From Sphagnum compactum (taxonomy: Eukaryota > Bryophyta > Sphagnopsida > Sphagnales), in assembly GCA_965153455.1 (NCBI GenBank), contig OZ234496.1, positions 2,046,001-2,110,000 of the forward strand: 64,000 bases of DNA. Direction: 5' to 3'. This document shows, piece after piece, positions 50,100 to 60,066 of this stretch; the first letter of the stretch is position 1; each line of letters opens with the position of its first letter. Under the pieces are notes generated by a model. It was not told the origin of the DNA. It did not search any database and worked only from the letters and a program-made list of their open reading frames with translations. The position numbers and the translations under genes are program-made.

Positions 50100-51060
50100 G
50101 CATTGTCTTTGAAGCCTTCCTCTCTTCATGCATCTTATTGAATGTGATTGGTAAGAATAAATTTTTCTAAAAAATGATTTGATTTGAAATCAATATCCAC
50201 ACCTTCCATTGGACTTTCATCTACGGTTTGCCATTGTCAATTTCAAGTGGTTGACCCTCAATTATCTCATTCATAAGTTCATTCAAACACTTTCTACTTC
50301 TTTTGAACAAACTCTATCATCAACATTTTTTACTTGATTCATTCTTTCAAGGAACACAACATCTTGATTCTTGATGATTTTTTTGCACTTGACACACATC
50401 AAGCAAATATGGTTTGGTTACTTCAAAATAACCTAGAAACATACAAAGGATTAGATAGTATTTTATTCCTTTTCTTATTTGGAATATGTGCATAAACTTT
50501 GTAACCAAAATCTTTCAAATGAGATGCATCATGCCTCCTATTGGTCCACACTTCTTGTGGTAGTGTTGAATTGAGGGCTTTGGTGGGACATCAATTCTTA
50601 ATGTATATATGTTGCCATGTTCGTTGTTTCCATCCAAAACTCAAGTTCAAGTCTTTGTGCATGAATCATGCACTTAACATATGTTCCATAATTGTTTTAT
50701 TGGCTTGTTCAGTAACACCATTTTATTGAGGAAAATATTGAACATTTGTTTGTTGTTGGGTTCCACATTCAGTGAAGCAAGAGTCAAACTTCTTATAAAC
50801 AAACTTTCCTCCATTGTTTGATTGCAAGTTCTTGATCTTCCTCCCCATTTCATTTTTCACCAATGCCTTGTATTGTTTGAACTTGTCAAAGACTTCTCCT
50901 TTGGCTTTCAAAATGTACACATCTATAGATGAAAGTTATGAAGTACCTCACTTCATCATGCATGATGTTGTCTTCATTAGCTCTCACACATTGTGTGCAC
51001 AATCTCTAAAAGTTTTGAAACTGGTTGTTCCAAAAAGATGTTATTTTATTTTTTTTGCCA
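50100..51060 (-). mobile_element. Ty1/Copia retrotransposon remnant (integrase core and C-terminus)
   Basis: Reading the - strand, a conserved Copia order appears with stops and frame changes. Near 50,880 is LKAKGEVFDKFKQYKALV, then NEMGRKIKNLQSNNGGKF, which matches the DNGGEF region of the integrase catalytic core with the catalytic Asp replaced by Asn. Near 50,720 is NGVTEQANKTIMEHMLSA. Near 50,560 are PQEVWTNRRHDASHLKDFG and YAHIPNKKRNK, the block before the reverse transcriptase. Stops after HMLSA and elsewhere show it is dead. A phrase repeated at about 51,050 and 51,102 looks like a small internal duplication. Confidence 0.8.
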
Positions 51061-52425
51061 ATGCACTATCTACACATATCTTGAGAAGAGGTTATTTGAT
51101 TTTTTTGCCAATGCACTATTTACACATGTCTTGAGATCTTTCTCTTCAACACCTATGTTGTTTTGTGCATTTAGAATATTATCCATTGTTTTTGGGCATA
51201 AGCATTTTTTATGTTGTCAAGTTTTTAATTTTTATATGATTAAAACAAATTATTCTTACGAACTTTGTTGTTGCATGTCCAAAAACTTCAAGTTCAATAG
51301 ACATTATGTTGAAACAATGGAAGCAACTTGGTAAGTGTACATTTAAAGGTGAGGAATCGTTGAATTCCACGACCCAACACCTTGTGGGTTGCTTGTAGGC
51401 CATAGGTTGCTTGCAGCTCATCTAACACTTGCCTATTGTCACGGCAATTGTTCTCCCAAGACCTCACTCACAACTCGTCTAATGATAAGCAACCATGAGC
51501 TCCTCTAACACTTGCTCCAGCACCATTCACAACTTGTCTAACAATAAGCAACTATGAGCTCCTCTAGCAACTGCCCCTCCAGCACCTGCCCCAACAACTG
51601 CTCATCACTACTGTTGCCACTCGCAGCACCTTGCTCATGACACCTCAACAACCTTAGACTTCTGGAAATATCACAAAAGTTCAAGACTCAAATGTTTGTA
51701 TAATGATTTATCTTCAATCTCGGGTAGATTATGATACACTTATCTATAGTCACTGTCAAGAGCTGATGAAGTGACCTGGTAGTCATTGCCTTGCATGGTA
51801 AGATAGTGTTGTTCCCAAGTATTGTTGTGGAGTTTCTCTTGCAATCTCAAAAATGTGTTTTGCATGACTTTAATTAGATGTTCTGCATCCAACTATTAAC
51901 CTATGTGTTGAAAGAATATGTTCAGGGTGTACAACAGAGACTGTTTTCATTAGCAACCAGCTTGACTATTGCTGGAGTGCCAACACAGGAGGGCTTCCCA
52001 AAGGCTTGACAATTACTACCACTGTGAGATGAATCTGTCTTACAGCCATAGCCTCAATGAGGTCATTCCATGTCATGAAAGGCTCATCTCAGGATGAGAA
52101 CTTTGTTGCATCATGGACTCTAAATCCAGGTTCATTTAGGTTTGAACATTCAAACTGCTAGAAAACTGAAGGGATCAATCAGAGATGGAGTGATCATGTC
52201 CTAAGATCTCAAGTTGAAGTAAAAAATGCATGTGAAATAACTCAGCATGAACCTAAAATCAACATCCATCAAGAGAAGGACCACATGCTTTTCTGCCTGT
52301 TTCTAATTTCTCTCTTCCAAAGAGGCCACTTTGGACGAGATCCACCCACACAATTGAGAGAGCTTGTTGGACATTATGTGATAGATGATGAAACATGAGA
52401 GTAAAAAAGATGATTGTCCACTATC
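51061..52425. other. Repeat-bearing intergenic DNA and PPR gene 3' flank
   Basis: A ~60-bp phrase ('taagcaaccatgagctcctct') is duplicated at 51,486 and 51,545. From about 51.7 kb the sequence resembles single-copy flank and probably includes the 3'UTR of the PPR gene on the - strand. No coding signal is evident. Confidence 0.45.
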
Positions 52426-55400
52426 TCACAATTGGTTTGGTGCAGGGTTACTCAATATCAGGCCTTGTGCTGTAGCTTTCTTGGATAACCACTTTAGTAA
52501 GTGGGGTCCTGCAGCTTCCATCTCTTGGCCCTCATTCACTGACAAAAATGGAGCTCTCAAATCATTCAGATGTGCAGCCACTGCCTCCCTTGTGCCCTTA
52601 TTCTCATCAATCTTAAGCTGCCATTCCCATGCTTGCAATATTTTAATGCGACAAGGAAGTTCATCACCAACAATTGCAGCCTTCCGGATGCTGTCCAGCC
52701 AAGTGAGCAAGAGGACCTGTGCAGCCCCAGTGGACATGGTACGAACATCTAGAGCCCATTCCTCATCTCCCCATTGAGAGATGTTCTGACCAAATACTCC
52801 TAGTGCAACACTTATCTGAGCAACTTTCAGAGCTTTAGTCTCATACCCAAAACTCCACAATGCATCAATCAGCGCATTATGATACGCCCTTTCCAATTCC
52901 ATATTCAATCCATCTCTTTCCACCCGTTGAAATAAAGCTTTTAATCGTGCCCATACATCCTCTTCATCCTGCCTATTGCTACCAAGCTTACTGTCTTGGA
53001 ACAAATTACATATATCAATGGAACAACCAAGCCTCTGTAGGGACTCCAGGAGAGGGACAGTGTCTGCACCCAGTCCACATCTTGCCAGAGCTACAAGCAA
53101 TGATGTGTGTACCAGATACTTAATCCCAAATTGGGCTGCTTCAACATCATGAATCAAACCCCAAACTTTTGGATTCAAAGAGCCTTCCTGAGCACAAGCT
53201 TCAATTAGTGTTGCATATGTGTTTTGGTTTGGCTTTAGGCCTCGGATCTGCAAGACCTCATATACCTGAAATGCTGATTCAAGATCGCCAACCCTTGTAT
53301 GAAATCGAATTAGGGCATTGTAGCCACCAGTTCCCATTATCAGATTCTCCAACTCAATTTTGGCAATGAGAGCTTCACCTCTATATATTTGACCACAAAT
53401 ACTATAGGCCTCAAGCAGAAATGTGAAGGATTGAGTGTTGGGTGTTACTTGTTTCACCTTCATCCTTCCCAGTACTCTCTCTGCTTCCTTCCACTCACCT
53501 TTCCTTCCATAACCTGTAGTTCACTAAGTTGGATCAGTGACATTATGTGCATTGCACTCTTTTGCTTCTCTGGGACATCTGAGCAATTTCAGCTTCCAGC
53601 AATGGAAAATTAGAATTTCTCCCTTATTATCTTCAGCACAATTCAAAATGCATCCAAGCCCTCAGCTTTTAATGCTTGGGGTTCACAACTAGGCTTTGGG
53701 CTTAGTGTCCTTATTTGAAACAAATTCTGGGACTTAGAAGGAATATAAGAGAAAAAAAGACTTTTCTTACCAAGAATAAGCCAGTTGTAACATGCCAGTG
53801 AGATGGGCATCCCCTGTGATTCTGCCTCGACTAACAATTTCTCAGCCTCTTCAATGCAGCGCATGTTGCAGCAAGCCCCAAATGCTGTGCTCAACAAAGT
53901 CTCATCACACTCTCTTCCCAGAAACTTGGGTGCCTCACGATATATTTTCAAGCAGTCATCCACCATTCCTTTCTTTGCATGGGTGTCCATCAAAAGCTTC
54001 AAAGTTGTAGAATTGGGCTGCAAAGAATAACAATCCACAAGTAATAAATTCTCAGTGACCAATGCTACCATGGCAATTTACTGAATGTTGATCTTTATCA
54101 CATATAAATACAACAACTTTTTGTGACCCAGCACTTAGTTTGCATGCTTCAGAGACTCCTACAAACTGCATACAACCTTACTTGAACATTGGCATCCAAC
54201 ATTTCTGCAAACATTCTCAGGGCTTGCTGTACACTTCCACGACCAAAAACCAGTATAAGGGAATTATAGGTCTCCACTGTTGGAGAATAGCCTGCATGCT
54301 TCATATCATCTAAAACTTGCCAGGCATCTTCATACTGGCCACCCCGCCCAAACATAAAAAGCAGGGTATTGTAGAAGACAAGGTCTGGTTTGTTTCCATT
54401 CCTGCGAAAAAGCTCCAGCACTTCCTTCACCTGAAATCACTACAAAATACAAAATGAGCCCTATAGACATTGGTTCAAAGGAAACCCTACATCATCTGTC
54501 ACTCATACAAAACCATGCAGACAATGTAGAGCAAAGAAATAGAAAGTTGCCATATGCCAAGGGACGATAATCCTCTAAAAACTCATCGCATTAGCAAGGC
54601 GAATGAGCAAGAGATAGCACCCCATCAAAGTGGCATGCACGGCCATAAGCATTAACAAGGGCGTTGAAAGTTTTCACATCAGGTTGCACTTTAGTCTTCT
54701 TCATGTCGGAAAAGGTGTTGATGACATCATTGAGACGCCCTGCTCTCCCATACACATCCAAGAGTGTATTGTACGTGACCAAGTCAAAGGCAGGTCCACC
54801 ATGTCCAAGTCGTGTACCTTCAGCTCGAAGAGTTTTTACAATCAGTTCAACCTCCCGAAACAGCCCAGCCTTGCCATATACACTAACAAGAGCATTGTAG
54901 ACTGCAGTATCTGGCTGAAGTCCTAAATTTTCCATCTCCAGAAGCACTGCATCCACTTCTTCCCACTCTCTTGCTCTCCCAAATCCATTAATAAGTATGG
55001 AGCACGTTGTCAAATCTGGGAGCACTCGAAGCTGTACAGACAGGTACGCAGAATGATGTTAGGTTCCAACTGACAACCTGCTTGATCACCAAATACATAT
55101 TAATATTGATGAGACTGCAGAAAAAGCTCTACAAAAGACACTTTGAAGGTAACTGTCGTATCAGTTCCAGCCAAACCAAAATAAACATCACAAGAATGAG
55201 TGCAGTCACAGCCTTTTGTGTGTCACTAAGAAAGACATCAGACCATCACCTTCATTATGAATGGCAGGCAGTGACTAGCTGCCATTACTCCCCACTGACT
55301 TCATCAGTTTCTGACATTGGGTGTAGCCAAGTAGATAAAATATCTGTGAGATTGCAGAAAATTCTCCAAACAACATTTCAAATGTAACATGACAATGAGT

Positions 55401-58400
55401 GCAGTCATACCTTAATCAATCAAAAAGTGTCAGACCATTATGCTCTAAACTTAGGGCAACACAATATGTAAAAGAAATCTGCAACCTGAGTTTCTGTCAC
55501 TTTTCCAGATCAACAGAAAGAATGATCATGATGTTGTCTAGCACTCAAGAGGCATAGCTAATAGAAGAGTCAGTAGTATCCTGATTCCAATTGCAGCAAG
55601 CTTGTGAGAGTAGGCTTCACATGTATTGCCTGGAAAAAGAAGGCAAGGACCAGAAATAACTCCTCTTTACAGTGAATCCAAAAGACAAGAAAGATCAGAG
55701 CACAGAGGAAGACAAGGGGAGAAACATGCATGGTTGCCATGGCTTTGTGACCAGAGGACTCCCATCCAATCTGAATTGAGTGGAGGAGAAGGGATTGTTC
55801 TCTTAAGATTCTCCCTGGTGGCCATCGACCCCCTGTTTGGATGGAGGACAAGGAAGACCAAGAGCTGGGTATGACTGCAAGCTAACCAGATTTCCTCCAG
55901 ATTGCTTGCATGTGTGTACCCAGACAAAACACAGAAAGAGAGTGTGTGCTCACAAAGATTCTGACAACAAGTTCTGCACCTAAACTAGATCAACTGAAAG
56001 AAGGTTGACAGAAATTTGTGGTAAAAACTAAAACAGAGAGGGATGCAACTTGAGAGGAGGGACCTGCAAATCCATTTGGAAACTGGTTTGCACTAGCACA
56101 TATATCTTGTTTGCTCTACTCAAGTAATACCACAAATTAGAAACAACATTAGCGCTTTTGAATTTGTAGGGACAGACTGTAGGGACAAAGTCATTGATGC
56201 TTGTGGAGAGGGAATATCCTGAACACTCCATCAAGCAGATAAACAATCTCTATTTTGTATCAAAGTGTAGGCCATAAGGTAGAGCTTTCTTTGCTCTGAT
56301 GTTTAGTAGTGCTGAATATCTGAATTAAGGAAATTCAGCTGCTGGTGTTATTCATCCAGCCTGCCTAGGTCTGAGTGCATACACTTGAACTTAAAACCAG
56401 CTCAGAAGCTCTGATGAAACCTCTGCAATCAAACGTTTCACCAGTTTTCATGCCATAGAGTCATATCAGGAACATGAATCATCATATGTTCAGGGAACCA
56501 GTTGTCTTTAGGGGGTGAAGTTCATCAGGACCCCTTAGTTTTAGAAACAACCCATGATAAAGGAACTTGGAAGTGGCTTGACTGACCCAAAGAGTGGAGA
56601 AACAAACTCGTGTAAAACAGCCAAATAACAGTTCTGCTGCCACATTCTCTATCAGCACCCAAAAGCTAATGGACTCTATGATCCTCATGTTAAGGTGTTC
56701 AAAGCATTATGCAAGTATACTCCAAGGGCAAGAGAAAGAGACATGCCTTCCGCATTAGGGCATAGTAGCGGCCAACTTCTCGGATGCGGCCAAGCCGGGA
56801 AAGTGTGTTGAAAATAATATTAAATGTCACTGAATCTTGTTCAACATGCTGCTCCATCATTAGGCGGTGTGCATCCAACAGGCCCTTCACATCTCCTGGA
56901 ATCCCATCCAGCATGCCCCTGTGTAAGAGGAGGAAAGATAGAGTGCCCAAATCACATCATTGGGTGGCTCTATGTGAAGTCATGTATTTTCAGCAGCTGA
57001 CAATTATGCCATAGAAAGCAATATTTCCTCGGTGGACTGTATATACCACATGAAAAGAAAGTAATACATACCAAATCTACTGTAAGAACTGAGGATTGTA
57101 TTGTATGTGCTCCTCTCTGGGACACACCCACAGAGTTGCATTTGCTCAAAGGTCTCAATAGCTTCTTTGTGCCACCCCTTGCGACTGTAGATTGTGATCA
57201 TGGTTGTGTAGGTGAGTTTGTCAGGAGCAACATGCTCCTGCCTCATCTGATCCATCAGCGCCTGTGCAATCTCGCAGCCTGCACGATGGTCATTAGACTC
57301 TCCCCATCCTAGCAAATTGTGCTTTCTCCAAGTCTGTAGAATAGGTCCAGGGAGAGAAGTTTACCTACTGCAGCTCTTGTACAGCCATCAATGAGCGTAT
57401 TGTATGTAGAAACTGATGGACGCATACCCACTTCCTTCATTCGCTCAAGCATGGCTATCCCTCTTTGCAAGCTGCCACTCCTGATGTAGCCAGCAATCAA
57501 GGAAGTATATTCATTTTGTCCTGGCTCTAGACCCTCCTTCACCATACCTTCAAATAGAGACTCAGCAACATCCATCCTTTGAGCTTTTCCAAGCAGAATA
57601 ATCATAGTCCGGTAGATAGTCACATCTGGCTTGTAGCCTGCTACACCATGCATCCAGTCAAATACCTGGAGTTTAACCACACCATTATATAACATCAGAA
57701 TCTCCTTCTTGTAAAGACTCAATAACTTGATTGCATGCTTCCTGATGGTAGAAGAGGGAGGAGGGGGAGAGGTAGGACAGATTGAGATAGCTTACAGACC
57801 TGCAAGGCAGTAAGCCACTCTTTCTGTTGCCCAAGCTCACTTAAAACTTGGTTCAGCTCAGACATCTTGACTCTTCCCACATACTCTGTCATCACTTTGG
57901 CAACACCTGTCCCACTTCGTAGACCTGATAGGGCTTCTACAACTTCTTGCACAATGCCTGATTGCTTAACTACTGCTTGCTGGCCTCGTGGAATCCCAAG
58001 ACCAAGTCCTCTTTGCCATGCCAGTTTTTGAGAAAGGGGCTCTCGAGACAGACTTCCTCCCCATTCTTGGTAAGACCCTCCTCTCTCAGCCTCCAGCTTT
58101 CCTCCCTTGAAACCTTGTACATTTTTTGAGAAACTTGCAATGTTATGTCTTGTCTGGGAAGACTGTTCAGGATCAGTTGCTCTCTGTGCAAGGGTCTCCA
58201 GCACTCTCTGGATATTGAGCTTCACATCTCTTTCAGGTCCTTTGGTATTGTCTGGTGTGGAAGAAGTGGAAACCGTGCCTTGGGATAGCTCAAGACCTGC
58301 ATATCAACATTAACATCTGCCAGTTTTTGAACATGAAAGTTTCAGGAGATGCTGTTTGCAAGATGAAACTTGATGAAGTTGTACAAGTGTTCTAATTACT

Positions 58401-59695
58401 AACCTTCTGCGGTCAAACTTCTGGGGCTTCTTGTCACATGCTCACACCCTTCAATGTCATCTGTGAAATCAGGCAAAGTCAGACTTTCTACAGTGTCTAT
58501 TTTGCGAGCTTGACTCCTTGAAATGCTTTGGATCTGGTGCTTGGGAAAATTTGATGATTTTTCGGCAGCTGTGAGAGAGCCAAATGGCAGATGGACTTCC
58601 TCCTGACTTGCCTTACTGTCCATTTTTGGAGCTACTATCTTTGAGACATTTATGGTTTGGCACTCAGGACTATCTGATATACTTTCTGCAGCTATGGAGG
58701 GTTGCAATGCCATGTGCTCTTCATCCTGACTTGCCATTGCATCTGTTTTGTGTGTTAATTTTCTTGAGGCAGTTTGGGTTTGGCACTTGGTAACTGATAA
58801 GCTCTCTGCAACTATGGAGGACTTGAATGACATATTGGCTTCTGCCTGACTTGCCTTATTGACTGCTTCATGAGCTAGTAGTCTCTTTGAGACTCTTCGG
58901 GTTTGGTACTTGGGAGCATCTGATCCACTTTTGGCAGCAATGGAGGAAGACTCCACTGGCATCTGTGCTCCTGCCTGGTTCGACTCATTGGCCACATTCT
59001 GAGCTAGTCTCTTGGATGTGCTTCGAGTCTGTGGCTTGGGAGCATCTAAGAAGCTTGCTGCGGCTATTGAGGATGCCATCGCCATGTGCGCTTTCTCAAC
59101 AATAAGATCTGCCAGTACGAAAAACAACCAAAACATCACCGAGATTGCACAGGACATGCAAAGAAGGAAACATCATGTAGAGACACTGACAGAACATCAG
59201 AGTTTGCAAAGCACCTGCAACAGCAGAAGAGGTCTCTATACACTGTGGTACATTGCCCATGGTTGCAAGAAGCAGAGGTCCTTTCTCAGCCATTCTTCCA
59301 AATCCGTAACAACTCCTTCTGAGACTGAACCTTCTATGATTCACAGGCTTCATTTTGAGCGTCCAATTGCTCACAAACTTGACCCTCAATCCCGGTCTCA
59401 GGCGCTCCATCCCGTATCCACCTTGAATTGCTGCTGATCCCCTACCTCCTGCTGATGAAGCCAATATCTGCTGATGCACCTGGCTTGGAGCTTCCCCGTT
59501 GTTGTTACAATTCCTTCCGCCAGTTGTTGCATCATTAACAGCATCTCCTTCACAGCATTGCTTCATCCCATCTGTGGCACACTTTTCTAGGCTTACAAGA
59601 ACATGCTTGGAGGAAGAAGAAGGCAGGGCGAAGGCCAAGCTGCTGTGCGATGGGGATGAGGCAAGAGGATACAGCCATCGCTCTGTGCAGTGCAT
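52426..59695 (-). CDS. Large P-class PPR protein with degenerate C-terminal SMR-like domain
   Basis: Ten exons give 1,444 aa: 59215-59695, 58404-59108, 57800-58296, 57365-57665, 57072-57278, 56747-56895, 54621-55031, 54182-54430, 53771-54017, 52426-53513. The Ser-rich N-terminus suggests an organellar transit peptide. Residues 174-369 hold five tandem ~40-aa repeats. About 18-19 PPR motifs run from residue ~562 to ~1,250, for example VTYNTLLDVYGRAGRLNDVI and ETYNSLILVFGRGSVQQALR. Their 35-residue period continues across most exon junctions and supports the model. The last ~110 residues (EEWALDVRTMSTGAAQVLLL onward) resemble the SMR domain of GUN1/pTAC2/SOT1-type proteins, but LDxH reads LDVR. 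P-class PPR proteins bind organellar RNA to protect, process or translate it. The first splice is the least certain. Intron 6 appears to be GC-AG. I cannot name an orthologue. Confidence 0.88.
55032..56746 (-). other. PPR gene intron 6 (1,715 bp), probable GC-AG intron
   Basis: The donor reads AAG|GCATGT and the acceptor TGTACAG|CTT. Joining here gives a 35-residue PPR motif ending MRKLRVLPDL with the canonical M-x3-x-x2-P-D spacing. The nearby GT (GCAT|GTCTCT) is a weaker donor. It would need a different acceptor (TTCGAG|TGC) and leaves a 34-residue motif. Open frames inside the intron look random. Confidence 0.6.
58483..59070 (-). repeat. Five tandem ~40-residue coding repeats in the PPR N-terminus
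   Basis: Within exon 2, a Ser-Ile/Leu start (SSIAA, SSIAA, SSIVA, PSIAA, SLTAA) recurs at intervals of 42, 42, 40 and 40 codons. Each unit then shows S-x-S-D-A-P-K-x-Q-T, an S-K-R-L or related basic patch, and A-S-Q-x-E-x-x-M. Copies are diverged in DNA but kept in frame. The composition (Ser, Ala, Lys, Gln) suggests a disordered linker with a repeated short motif between the transit peptide and the PPR array. Confidence 0.85.
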
Positions 59696-60066
59696 GATAT
59701 ATCACAACCCCTCCGCTCTCTCTCGAATTTGAGACTTCTCTTCACTCTCTTGCGGATTGGGTCTGGTGGGTCTTGTGGATTCGACTCACCCAATTCTCCA
59801 TCACCTACAGCCCTAATCAGCAAGCATGCCGAGTCCCCACCCACTCGTGTCACCCACGAGACCAACCCTAGAAGATGGATTTGGAGCAGATTTCGGATAT
59901 TTTGCTCCTAATTCTTTGCGCACTGTTGTTGTGCGCATGGGAGAAGCTCGTTTGTGGGACCAGAGACGAGTGCGAGGGAGGAAGGCAGGTACAGAGAGAG
60001 ACGGGTAAGAGGGAGACAGGATTTCTTCGGATTTGGATTTCTTTTTCAGCGTTTGAGGTGGTCGCA
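59696..60066. promoter_or_regulatory. Divergent promoter between the PPR and PhzF-family genes
   Basis: Only 371 bp separate the two start codons, and the genes point away from each other. The interval is richer in GC and CCCACC/TCTC words than the surrounding DNA and has no obvious TATA box. A bidirectional promoter is the simplest reading. If translation of the + strand gene starts at the upstream in-frame ATG at 59,875, the gap shrinks to 179 bp. Confidence 0.6.

Noticed and set aside
56896-56918. Upstream acceptor TTACACAG for PPR exon 6
   Set aside because: It needs a weaker donor and adds nine residues to a PPR motif. The ATTCCAG acceptor with the strong TTTG|GTATGT donor gives exactly 35 residues.
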